A stretch of 64,000 nucleotides of DNA from Eubacterium sp. (GTDB taxonomy: Bacteria > Bacillota > Clostridia > Oscillospirales > Acutalibacteraceae): the NCBI GenBank assembly GCA_017445905.1, contig JAFSRX010000006.1, forward strand, positions 1 through 64,000, in the 5' to 3' direction. The translations under genes were made by a program, and so were the position numbers. Under the pieces are notes generated by a model, which saw nothing but the letters and a program-made list of their open reading frames with translations, had not been told where the DNA came from and made no database searches. Below are positions 8,924-16,010 of this stretch, in pieces. The stretch's first letter is position 1. Each line of letters begins with the position of its first letter.

Positions 8924-9731
8924 GCTTTTTTCAAATGAAAAAATTGCCGAAACCTCATCAAAGGGCAATCAGGAAAAATGGCTTGACAACGGAATATGGT
9001 ATAAGGTTGATCAATTTGGGTATGAGGCATTAACAGAAGTTTTAACATCTGAAATGCTGAATAAAAGCAATATTGAAAGCGAAACGCCGTTTTCTTTTGT
9101 TCGCTATAAAATGGAAAAAGTTAGTGTTCATGGGGTGGAAAGAACAGCCTGTATCAGTAAAAATTTTTTAAAAAAAGATGCTTCAATTATAACGCTTAGC
9201 ACCCTTTTATCAAAGAATTTAAACAAGCCGCTGAAAACAAAACTTGAAGGTTTTTCAAGCGATAAAAAAAGACTGCAGTATCTTGTTGAAACAACAAAAG
9301 ATTTAACCGGTTTGAAAGATTTTGATGAATATTTAACCCTTCTTTTTGAAATTGATTCTCTGATTCTCAATGATGACAGACATCTGAATAATATTGCCAT
9401 TATTGAAGAAAAAGGTGAATTTTCCTATTGCCCGATATTTGATAACGGCGCAGGTCTGCTTTCAAATATGCAGTTTTACAGAAGTGATATTGAACCTAAA
9501 GCATTAATAAAAATCCCCGATGCAAGCCCGTTTCATATGACTTTCAACAGGGAGATAAAAACTATGCGAGATTTATATGGCTCTGTTTTAAAAATACCAA
9601 AATTCAATAGCTCTGAACTTTCTGAAATGCTCAGTCCCTTGCTTGAATACTACCCGAAAAGGGATAGGGGAATAATTGCAGACAGAGTTATAACAACAAT
9701 TATTGAAAGAGCGAAGCAAATTCAGATTTAG
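8913..9731 (+). CDS. HipA-like Ser/Thr kinase, putative toxin
   Basis: 272 residues, much shorter than E. coli HipA (about 440), lacking its N-terminal subdomain. Kinase landmarks are visible: IWYKVDQFGYEALTEVL (candidate ATP-binding Lys and Glu, about 28-44), LILNDDRHLNNIAII (catalytic loop, D-x-H-x-x-N pattern, about 149-163) and IFDNGAGLL (metal-binding Asp). HipA kinases phosphorylate aminoacyl-tRNA synthetases in the studied cases; the target here is unknown. It overlaps the AbrB-type gene by 11 bases, which supports a toxin-antitoxin unit. Another reading is a regulatory kinase without toxicity. Confidence 0.75.
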   Translation: MKTKLFSNEKIAETSSKGNQEKWLDNGIWYKVDQFGYEALTEVLTSEMLNKSNIESETPFSFVRYKMEKVSVHGVERTACISKNFLKKDASIITLSTLLSKNLNKPLKTKLEGFSSDKKRLQYLVETTKDLTGLKDFDEYLTLLFEIDSLILNDDRHLNNIAIIEEKGEFSYCPIFDNGAGLLSNMQFYRSDIEPKALIKIPDASPFHMTFNREIKTMRDLYGSVLKIPKFNSSELSEMLSPLLEYYPKRDRGIIADRVITTIIERAKQIQI

Positions 9732-9747
9732 AACTTAAATTAATAAA

Positions 9748-9777
9748 GACACTGCTCAAAATCGCAGTGCCTTTTTT
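9748..9777 (+). terminator. Terminator after the HipA-like gene
   Basis: CACTGC (9750-9755) pairs with GCAGTG (9764-9769) around TCAAAATC, followed by a T-tract (9772-9777). It closes the toxin-antitoxin-like unit. Confidence 0.75.
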
Positions 9778-9781
9778 GCTT

Positions 9782-10156
9782 TTATCCTTTCCAGAGTGAG
9801 TGGAGGTTGCAGAATGCATAAACTGCTTCAACCTCGTCACCGTCGCATATTGAGAAACAAACCTTTGGCTCGTCACCAGGGTTTAAAACCTTGCGCTGAT
9901 TGCCGAATTTTGTTTGAAGGGACACCCATTCAATATAGTGTTCGGGAAGCATTGGATGCTCAACTTCACCAACGCAAACGAAAACCTTGTTTCCCTCAAT
10001 CTTATAAACAGGAATATGCTTTTCAACAGCGGCATCAGTTGTTCCCGGGATAATCTCCTGCATTTTTTCTCCGCAGCACATAATCGGAACACCCTTATCC
10101 TTAACGATAGCAATAATCTGCCCGCAATGTGCGCAGCGATAAAATTTCATTTCCAT
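9782..10156 (-). CDS. dfx: Desulfoferrodoxin (superoxide reductase)
   Basis: 124 residues, the usual size of a 2Fe superoxide reductase. The N-terminal desulforedoxin domain has CAHC (8-11) and MCCGEKM, giving the FeS4 centre; the C-terminal domain has VEHPMLPEHYIEWV (His ligands, conserved Glu nearby) and CNLHSLW (Cys and His ligands) for the catalytic FeN4S site. It reduces superoxide to peroxide without making oxygen, a protection typical of strict anaerobes. The start follows GAGGAGG. The gene sits next to rubrerythrin, which would remove the peroxide formed; a hairpin separates the two. Confidence 0.93.
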   Translation of the reverse strand: MEMKFYRCAHCGQIIAIVKDKGVPIMCCGEKMQEIIPGTTDAAVEKHIPVYKIEGNKVFVCVGEVEHPMLPEHYIEWVSLQTKFGNQRKVLNPGDEPKVCFSICDGDEVEAVYAFCNLHSLWKG

Positions 10157-10186
10157 TATGTAATCCTCCTCAAATAATTATGTTTT

Positions 10187-10216
10187 AAAACAAGGCACCG
10201 CAAAACGCAGTGCCTT
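10187..10216 (-). terminator. Hairpin between rubrerythrin and desulfoferrodoxin
   Basis: AAGGCACCGC (10192-10201) pairs with GCAGTGCCTT (10207-10216) with one mismatch. On the minus strand it is followed by GTTTT. It probably terminates or attenuates rubrerythrin transcripts before dfx. Confidence 0.6.
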
Positions 10217-10227
10217 TAGTTTATGTA

Positions 10228-10764
10228 TTAACCAAAATAGCGGTCTAACAAACCTTTGAATGCTTTACCGTGTCTTGCTTCATCTCTTGCCATTTCGTGT
10301 ACGGTGTCATGGATTGCATCAAGACCCTGAGCCTTTGCTTTCTTAGCAAGCTCGGTTTTGCCTGCTGTTGCGCCGTTTTCAGCTGCAACTCTCATTTCAA
10401 GGTTTTTCTTTGTGCTGTCGGTTACAACTTCGCCGAGCATTTCTGCAAATTTAGCAGCGTGCTCTGCCTCTTCCCAGGCAGCCTTTTCCCAATAAAGACC
10501 GATTTCGGGATAGCCCTCTCTGTGAGCAACTCTTGCCATTGCAAGATACATACCAACCTCGCTGCACTCACCGTTGAAGTTCTCTCTGAGACCCTGAACG
10601 ATTTCTTCGTCAACGCCGTCGATAATTCCAACAACGTGCTCAGCGGCCCATGCGAGCTCCTCGCCCTCTTCTCTTACAGCCATCTTAGTCTTGCAGATGG
10701 GGCATACATCAATGGGTTCATCGCTTTCATATCCGCATACGGGACAATAGTATTTTTTTGCCAT
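10228..10764 (-). CDS. rbr: Rubrerythrin with N-terminal rubredoxin domain (reverse rubrerythrin type)
   Basis: 178 residues. The rubredoxin-like domain comes first (CPVCG at 7-11, CPIC at 21-24), followed by the diiron four-helix domain with [22 protein letters not shown] and [13 protein letters not shown]. Classical rubrerythrin has the opposite order. In Clostridium acetobutylicum this reversed form acts in NADH-dependent peroxide (and oxygen) reduction. Here it would complete the path superoxide to peroxide to water with the neighbouring superoxide reductase. The start ATG has AAAGGAGC upstream. Confidence 0.92.
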   Translation of the reverse strand: MAKKYYCPVCGYESDEPIDVCPICKTKMAVREEGEELAWAAEHVVGIIDGVDEEIVQGLRENFNGECSEVGMYLAMARVAHREGYPEIGLYWEKAAWEEAEHAAKFAEMLGEVVTDSTKKNLEMRVAAENGATAGKTELAKKAKAQGLDAIHDTVHEMARDEARHGKAFKGLLDRYFG

Positions 10765-10819
10765 ATTATTAGCTCCTTTTCTTATTGATATTATTTTATC
10801 AAATTATTTCTTCTATAAT

Positions 10820-11563
10820 TTACAATACTTTTGATAAAAAGTCAATAAGTCTTGGATCTTTTGGATTATCAAATATGTCACTCGGCGTACCCTGTTCAAG
10901 AATTTTGCCGTCAGCCATGAAAACAACCCTTGTTGCAACCTCTCTTGCAAAGCCCATTTCGTGGGTAACAACAACCATTGTCATTCCGTCGCTTGCAAGA
11001 CTTTGCATAACCTGAAGAACTTCGCCGACCATTTCGGGGTCAAGGGCTGAAGTCGGCTCGTCAAAGAGCATAACCTCGGGCTCCATGCAGAGTGCTCTTA
11101 CTATTGCAACCCTCTGTTTCTGTCCGCCTGAGAGCTGGGAGGGATATGCCTCAGCTCTGTCATCAAGGTCAACCTTTTTGAGCAGCTCATGTGCCTTTGC
11201 CTCGGCTTCTTCTTTTGTTTTGCCGAGGAGCTTCATCGGTGCGATAGTTAAGTTCTTTAAAACCGTCATATTCGGGAAGAGATTAAAATGCTGAAAAACC
11301 ATTCCCATTTTCTGACGGTGCTTGTTTATATCTAGCTTCGGGTCGGTTAAATCATCGCCGTCAAAAACAATGCTTCCCGCCGAAGGAATTTCAAGAAGGT
11401 TAAGCGAGCGCAGAACAGTTGATTTACCTGAGCCCGAGGGTCCGATAATAACAACAACCTCACCCTTGTCTATCTCAAGGTCAATTCCGTCAAGCGCTTT
11501 AACTGTTCCCGCAAGGTAGTGCTTTTTCAGCCCTGTAACATTAATTAAACAATTATCGTTCAC
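10820..11563 (-). CDS. Polar amino-acid ABC transporter ATP-binding protein
   Basis: 247 residues, GlnQ/HisP type. Walker A is GPSGSGKST (about 41-49), the Q-loop [13 protein letters not shown], the signature [15 protein letters not shown], Walker [15 protein letters not shown] and the switch His in VVTHEMGFA. It energises import by the permease encoded just upstream (11-base overlap). It is the last gene of a minus-strand operon: binding protein, permease, ATPase. Confidence 0.93.
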   Translation of the reverse strand: MNDNCLINVTGLKKHYLAGTVKALDGIDLEIDKGEVVVIIGPSGSGKSTVLRSLNLLEIPSAGSIVFDGDDLTDPKLDINKHRQKMGMVFQHFNLFPNMTVLKNLTIAPMKLLGKTKEEAEAKAHELLKKVDLDDRAEAYPSQLSGGQKQRVAIVRALCMEPEVMLFDEPTSALDPEMVGEVLQVMQSLASDGMTMVVVTHEMGFAREVATRVVFMADGKILEQGTPSDIFDNPKDPRLIDFLSKVL

Positions 11564-12287
11564 TCTTCTTCAGCCTCCTTTCAACTATTCCTACAAGATA
11601 AGTTAGAAGCATAACTGCTGCAAGATAAATAAGAGCAACAATTCCAAGCGGAATGAAGTATTCAAAAATTCTTCCGCCAATTATGTTTCCTGCCTTGGTA
11701 AGCTCAATAACGCCAACGTAACCCGCAACCGATGTTTCTTTCAGAAGAGCAATAAACTCGTTGAGAAGCGTTGGCAAAACAGCCTTGAACATCTGGGGGA
11801 TAATGATGTATCTCATAGTCTGAACATAGTTGAAGCCTATGGAACGTCCTGCCTCAAACTGACCCTCGTCAATGCTCATAATTCCCGCTCTGAATATCTC
11901 GGCAACATATGCCCCTGAGTTAATACCGAAAGCGAGGATTGCAACCATGATTCCATTGCTTGAAAATGCAAAAACAACGAAATACATAATCATAAGCTGA
12001 ACAACAACGGGAGTTCCTCTGATAACTGTTAAATAGATTTTTGAAATTGCATTGAGAAAAGCGAGAATATAGTAACCAAGACCGCCTTTAATTTTCATTG
12101 CTTCTCTGTTTTTATCAAAAGAAGTTCTCACAGCGGCGATTAAAACACCGATAACAATACCAACAAGCAACGCGCCGCCCGTTATTTTCAGCGTATTTAA
12201 AAAGCCGTTGATATATTGCATGTATCTCTGTTCCTCAATAAATGCCTGAAGAAATTTTTCTTTTAAGGTTAAAGTGATAGGATTCAT
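11553..12287 (-). CDS. Polar amino-acid ABC transporter permease
   Basis: 244 residues with several hydrophobic helices and the HisM/GlnP-family coupling motif [28 protein letters not shown] (EAA loop, about 125-152). [14 protein letters not shown] is the other family hallmark. It begins after a ribosome site in AGAGAGGAAT and overlaps the ATPase gene by 11 bases. Compared with the permease of the plus-strand operon (214 residues) it is longer at the N-terminus. Substrate is set by the upstream binding protein; cystine, glutamine or other polar amino acids are all possible. Confidence 0.92.
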   Translation of the reverse strand: MNPITLTLKEKFLQAFIEEQRYMQYINGFLNTLKITGGALLVGIVIGVLIAAVRTSFDKNREAMKIKGGLGYYILAFLNAISKIYLTVIRGTPVVVQLMIMYFVVFAFSSNGIMVAILAFGINSGAYVAEIFRAGIMSIDEGQFEAGRSIGFNYVQTMRYIIIPQMFKAVLPTLLNEFIALLKETSVAGYVGVIELTKAGNIIGGRIFEYFIPLGIVALIYLAAVMLLTYLVGIVERRLKKSER

Positions 12288-12308
12288 ATTATTCCTCTCT
12301 TTTGTAAA

Positions 12309-12421
12309 ATTTGGAGAGTGGAGAGTGAAGTTTGGAGTTTATGGTGCTGCGCACGGCAATTTCATTATAATCGGAGCGAAGCGACCCGAAATTCTCAATT
12401 TTCAACTCTCAATTTTCAATT
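12309..12421. repeat. Dispersed repeat with inverted word-like ends
   Basis: Left end is made of GGAGAGT-type words, right end of the complementary TCTCAATTTTCAA words. The core includes GGTGCTGCGCACGGC (12343-12357) and GGAGCGAAGCGACCCG (12373-12388). The second block occurs inverted at 14332-14347; the first occurs inverted at 26246-26260. Non-coding. Confidence 0.8.
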
Positions 12422-12423
12422 AA

Positions 12424-12448
12424 AAAAAGGGGCAAAACGCCCCTTTTT
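12424..12448 (-). terminator. Hairpin between binding protein and permease genes
   Basis: AAAAAGGGGC (12424-12433) and GCCCCTTTTT (12439-12448) form a 10-bp stem. On the minus strand it directly follows the binding-protein gene, so it would terminate most transcripts there and keep the binding protein in excess over the membrane parts. Confidence 0.75.
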
Positions 12449-12453
12449 AACTA

Positions 12454-13230
12454 TTAGTCAGCGTTGATATATTTGTCAACAATCTTCTGAACAGTGCCGT
12501 CGTCTGTGAGTTCTTTAAGAGCTGCGTTAACTTTTTCCATAAGCTCTGTGTTTTCCTTATTGAAGCAGATTGCATAATCCTCTTCAACATATGATGTTTC
12601 AAGAATCTTAAGACCTTCATTTGCTGCAACATAGCTCTTGGCGGGCTCGTTATCAATGATTACGCAGTCAACCTTGCCTGAAACAAGTGCCTGAACTGCA
12701 ACTGCGCCGTTATCATATTTTGTAATATTTTCCTCGCCGTAGTCATCTGTTGCGTAAATGTCGCCTGTTGTTGAAGTCTGAACACCGATTTTCTTGCCCT
12801 TAACATCATCAAGAGTTTTAATATCGCTGTCTTCCTTAACGATAACAACCTGAACGCCCTTTGCATATGAGGTTGAGAAATTAACACTCTTAAGTCTTTG
12901 GTCTGTTACAGTCATTCCTGCCATGCCAATATCGTATTTCTTAGCCTGAACACCTGGGATGATTGAATCAAATGCAACGTCTTCAATTTTAAGCTCCATT
13001 CCGAGCTTATCAGCGATTGCCTGAGCAATTTCAGCGTCGATACCAACAATAGCGTCGCCCTCGTGGAATTCATAAGGTGGGAACTCAGCGTTTGTTGCCA
13101 TAACAAGAGTTTCTTTTGCCTGTGCCTCAGTAGCTGCGGTTGTGTCCTCAGTTTCTGTGTTTTTGCTGCAAGCTGCGAAAGCGAATGCAACTGTTAATGC
13201 CGCAAGAACAATGCATAATACCTTTTTCAT
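12454..13230 (-). CDS. Polar amino-acid ABC transporter substrate-binding lipoprotein
   Basis: 258 residues of the type II periplasmic-binding (SBP_bac_3) fold. The signal peptide ends in a lipobox FAACSK, so Cys20 or so is lipidated and the protein sits on the outer face. After a Thr/Ala linker the domain starts LVMATNAEFPPYEFHEG, and FDSIIPGVQAKKYDIGMAGMTVTDQR is the family signature. It leads the minus-strand operon. The paralogue on the other side of the divergent promoter region suggests two importers with different specificity under shared control. Confidence 0.92.
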   Translation of the reverse strand: MKKVLCIVLAALTVAFAFAACSKNTETEDTTAATEAQAKETLVMATNAEFPPYEFHEGDAIVGIDAEIAQAIADKLGMELKIEDVAFDSIIPGVQAKKYDIGMAGMTVTDQRLKSVNFSTSYAKGVQVVIVKEDSDIKTLDDVKGKKIGVQTSTTGDIYATDDYGEENITKYDNGAVAVQALVSGKVDCVIIDNEPAKSYVAANEGLKILETSYVEEDYAICFNKENTELMEKVNAALKELTDDGTVQKIVDKYINAD

Positions 13231-13284
13231 AGTTTTATCTCCTTTTTTGTTTACGAATTTTTATACATTATTTTGTATGCACAT

Positions 13285-13313
13285 ACGATATCACAAAAGA
13301 AAACCGTTGTCAA
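13285..13313 (-). promoter_or_regulatory. Promoter of the minus-strand amino-acid ABC operon
   Basis: Read on the minus strand: TTGACA (13313-13308), 17-base spacer, TATCGT (13290-13285), about 55 bases before the start codon. The -35 is perfect and the -10 is 4/6. Confidence 0.65.
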
Positions 13314-13384
13314 TAGCCAATTTGCATTTATAACTAAAATTCATAAATATACAAAAATGATGCATAAATGAATATTTTTTACAA

Positions 13385-13429
13385 TTTAGCAAATTAGCAC
13401 TTTACTTTGCTAAAGAAATAAAGTATAAT
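13385..13429 (+). promoter_or_regulatory. Promoter of the plus-strand ABC operon with overlapping inverted repeat
   Basis: TTTACT (13401-13406), 17 bases, TATAAT (13424-13429). A perfect 9-bp inverted repeat, TTTAGCAAA (13385-13393) and TTTGCTAAA (13406-13414), brackets and overlaps the -35 box. It is a candidate operator for a repressor; the regulator is not encoded nearby. Confidence 0.65.
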
Positions 13430-13474
13430 GAGTTCATCAAAATTTGAAAAACAAAATGAAAGAGGTAATTAATA

Positions 13475-14314
13475 ATGAAAAAAATTATTTCAATTCTACT
13501 CGCAGTTCTTTTGGTTGCATTTAGTTTTGCGGCTTGCAGCAACGCAAAAAACGAAACAAAAACCGATGACACAACCGCAGCTGCTGAAAGCGACCTTGCA
13601 TATGTTCAGGAAAAAGGCAAACTTATAATAGGTATAACTTATTTTGAGCCGATGGATTATATTGATAAAAACGGTGAGCTTACGGGCTTTGAGGTTGAAT
13701 TTGGTAAAGCAGTTTGCGAAAAGCTCGGCGTTACTCCCGAATTTCAGGAGATTAACTGGGAAGCAAAGGAAACAGAGCTTTCCGCTAAGAATATCGACTG
13801 CATCTGGAACGGACTTACAATAACAGACGAGAGAAAAGAAGCAATGTCTATTTCAGATCCTTATATGAACAACAAGCAGGTTATTATCTGTAAGGCTGAA
13901 AACAAGGATGCTTTTGCAGTTGCAGGCGGACTTGAGGGAAAAACTGTTGTTGCAGAAAAAGAGTCAGCAGGTGAAGAGGCTGTTGCAGACGCTCAGTATG
14001 CAGATTTCTTCGGCAAAGCAAATTATGTTGCAGTTGATTCAATGAAAAACGCATTGATGGAAGTTAAGTCAGGAACAGCTGACGCTGCTGTTATCGACTA
14101 TGTAACCGGTATCGGCTCTTTAGGTGAAGACTCCGACTACGCAGACCTTGCAATCGTTGATAAGTCATTTGCTGATGAGCAGTACGGTATCGCTTTCAGA
14201 AAGGGCAGCGATATAACCGAGAAGGTTAATGAAGCAATCAAAGAGCTCACAGCGGACGGAACTCTTCAGAAAATTGCTGAAAAATATAATCTCGGCGAAC
14301 AGCTTGTTAAATAA
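13475..14314 (+). CDS. Amino-acid ABC transporter substrate-binding lipoprotein (second system)
   Basis: 279 residues, SBP_bac_3 fold. The lipobox is FAACSN (Cys near residue 21), followed by a Thr/Asp/Ala linker and the domain start KLIIGITYFEPMDYIDKNGELTGFEVEFGKAV. INWEAKETELSAKNIDCIWNGLTITDER is the family signature. The start codon follows AAAGAGGT. It begins the plus-strand operon (binding protein, permease, ATPase). Sequence similarity to the other binding protein is moderate, so the two importers probably differ in ligand. Confidence 0.92.
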   Translation: MKKIISILLAVLLVAFSFAACSNAKNETKTDDTTAAAESDLAYVQEKGKLIIGITYFEPMDYIDKNGELTGFEVEFGKAVCEKLGVTPEFQEINWEAKETELSAKNIDCIWNGLTITDERKEAMSISDPYMNNKQVIICKAENKDAFAVAGGLEGKTVVAEKESAGEEAVADAQYADFFGKANYVAVDSMKNALMEVKSGTADAAVIDYVTGIGSLGEDSDYADLAIVDKSFADEQYGIAFRKGSDITEKVNEAIKELTADGTLQKIAEKYNLGEQLVK

Positions 14315-14315
14315 T

Positions 14316-14413
14316 TAGGAATTAGGAATTTCGGGTCGCTTCGCTCCAATTATATTTGCGTGCGCAGCACCTTTAGCCTGACTCCTGAAACCTAACCCCT
14401 AACACCTGAATAA
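14316..14413. repeat. Dispersed repeat, inverted relative to 12309-12421
   Basis: TTAGGAATTAGGAATT words at the left and CCTAACCCCTAACACCTGAA words at the right resemble each other in inverted orientation. The core holds CGGGTCGCTTCGCTCC (14332-14347) and GTGCGCAGCACC (14360-14371), both matching 12309-12421 in the opposite orientation. It sits between binding-protein and permease genes exactly as the other copy does. Confidence 0.8.
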
Positions 14414-14420
14414 ACTATTT

Positions 14421-14450
14421 ACTGCAGGCGGTTTAACTGCCTGCTGTATT
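14421..14450 (+). terminator. Attenuating hairpin before the permease gene
   Basis: GCAGGC (14424-14429) pairs with GCCTGC (14439-14444), extended by AC/GT across a mismatch, and is followed by TATTTTCTT. It lies between binding protein and permease, matching the position of the hairpin in the divergent operon. Confidence 0.6.
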
Positions 14451-14466
14451 TTCTTAGGAGAATAAA

Positions 14467-15111
14467 ATGACTTTTTCAACTATAACTCTTGAGCTGTTTA
14501 AGGGCTTTTGGGAAAATCTGAGACTGTTCGGATTGACCCTTGTTTTTTCAATACCCTTGGGGCTGATAATCTGTTTTTGCTCAATGTCAAAATTCAAGCC
14601 ACTCAAATGGCTTTCTAAAACCTTTGTTTGGATTATCAGAGGAACTCCGCTAATGCTTCAGCTATTCGTTGTTTTCTATGTTCCGGGAATTGTTTTCAAC
14701 GCCCCGATGAAAACAAGATTTATAGCTGCGCTTGTTGCTTTTGTTATAAACTATGCGGCGTATTTTTCAGAAATATACAGAGGGGGAATAGAAAGCGTTC
14801 CGATAGGTCAGCACGAGGCCGGTATGGTTCTCGGAATGACCAAATCCCAGATTTTCTTTAAAGTAACCTTAATGCAGGTTGTTAAAAAGATAATTCCGCC
14901 GATGAGCAATGAGATTATAACTCTCGTTAAGGATACCTCGCTTGCAAGAGTTATTGCAGTTTCAGAGGTTATAATGATGGCTGACCGCTTCACAGCAAGA
15001 GGACTTATCTGGCCGCTTTTCTATACGGGCGTTTTCTTCCTCGTTTTCAATGGAATCTTAACTGTTCTTTTCGGCAGAATCGAAAAGAAGCTTGATTATT
15101 ACAGGGGGTAG
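14467..15111 (+). CDS. Amino-acid ABC transporter permease (second system)
   Basis: 214 residues with about five membrane helices. RGTPLMLQLFVVFYVPG and the coupling loop AAYFSEIYRGGIESVPIGQHEAGMVLG identify the HisM/GlnP family. A good ribosome site (TTAGGAG) precedes the ATG. The gene ends 3 bases before the ATPase gene, so both are translated from one message. Expected to form a homodimeric channel fed by the lipoprotein encoded upstream. Confidence 0.92.
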   Translation: MTFSTITLELFKGFWENLRLFGLTLVFSIPLGLIICFCSMSKFKPLKWLSKTFVWIIRGTPLMLQLFVVFYVPGIVFNAPMKTRFIAALVAFVINYAAYFSEIYRGGIESVPIGQHEAGMVLGMTKSQIFFKVTLMQVVKKIIPPMSNEIITLVKDTSLARVIAVSEVIMMADRFTARGLIWPLFYTGVFFLVFNGILTVLFGRIEKKLDYYRG

Positions 15112-15114
15112 GTT

Positions 15115-15873
15115 ATGGCAGTTTTAGAAGTTAAAAACATACATAAAACCTTCGGTAATACAGAGGTTTTAAAAGGAATAGATTTTGAACTTGAACAGGG
15201 TGAGGTTTTATCAATAATCGGCTCTTCGGGTTCGGGTAAAACAACTCTTCTTCGCTGTATAAACTTCCTTGAATTTGCAGAGAAGGGAACAATAACCGTT
15301 AACGGCGAAACAATTTATAACGGCGAAGAAAACAAAAAGCATAAGGAAAAGGAGCTTAGAAAAAAGAGACTTCATTTCGGTCTTGTTTTTCAGTCATTTA
15401 ACCTTTTTCCGCAGTATAATGTTTTGCAGAATTTAACTCTTGCTCCGTCGCTACTTAATATGGCACCAAAAGAGGAGCTTGAAAAAAATGCGAGGGAAAT
15501 CCTCGAAAGAGTTAATCTTTCCGAAAAGGCGCTGTCATATCCCTGTGAGCTTTCTGGCGGTCAGCAGCAGAGAGTTGCAATCGCAAGAGCGCTTATGCTC
15601 AACCCTGATATACTCTGTTTTGATGAGCCGACTTCGGCGCTTGATCCCGAACTTACGGGCGAGGTCTTAAAGGTTATTAAAGGACTTAAAGACAGTGGAA
15701 GTACGATGATTGTTGTAACTCACGAAATGGAATTTGCAAAGAATGTTTCGGATAAAGTAATCTTTATGGCGGACGGCGTTGTTGAAGAGGTCGGAACGCC
15801 GGAGGAAGTGTTTGAAACACCGAAAAGTGATAAAACTAAAACATTTCTCGCAAATTCACTCGAGAAATTCTGA
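15115..15873 (+). CDS. Amino-acid ABC transporter ATP-binding protein (second system)
   Basis: 252 residues. Walker A is GSSGSGKTT (about 36-44), the Q-loop [13 protein letters not shown], signature [15 protein letters not shown], Walker [15 protein letters not shown] and switch VVTHEMEFA. An insertion rich in Lys/Glu after Walker A ([16 protein letters not shown]) sets it apart from the ATPase of the divergent operon. It is the last gene of the operon and ends at a strong terminator. Confidence 0.93.
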   Translation: MAVLEVKNIHKTFGNTEVLKGIDFELEQGEVLSIIGSSGSGKTTLLRCINFLEFAEKGTITVNGETIYNGEENKKHKEKELRKKRLHFGLVFQSFNLFPQYNVLQNLTLAPSLLNMAPKEELEKNAREILERVNLSEKALSYPCELSGGQQQRVAIARALMLNPDILCFDEPTSALDPELTGEVLKVIKGLKDSGSTMIVVTHEMEFAKNVSDKVIFMADGVVEEVGTPEEVFETPKSDKTKTFLANSLEKF

Positions 15874-15901
15874 AAGAGAGCGGTTATCCGCTCTCTTTTT
15901 T
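15873..15901 (+). terminator. Rho-independent terminator of the ABC operon
   Basis: AAAGAGAGCGG (15873-15883) pairs with CCGCTCTCTTT (15888-15898) around TTAT, then a T-run. The stop codon lies at the edge of the stem. Confidence 0.9.
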
Positions 15902-15942
15902 GACAAAAAACGGGACTTATCTTTGTTTAGTCAAAATTGTTG

Positions 15943-15971
15943 TTGGAATTGTAGTGGATTTAGTGTATAAT
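15943..15971 (+). promoter_or_regulatory. Putative promoter of the alpha-galactosidase gene
   Basis: TTGGAA (15943-15948), 17 bases, TATAAT (15966-15971), 40 bases before the start codon. The -10 is perfect and the -35 is 4/6. Confidence 0.6.
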
Positions 15972-16010
15972 GATTATAATAATATTCTGCATTCTGCAAG
16001 GAGATATGTT

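Noticed and set aside
10270..10788. 172-codon frame opposite rubrerythrin
   Set aside because: Antisense shadow of a well-supported gene; Cys/Phe/Ser-rich composition typical of reversed coding sequence.
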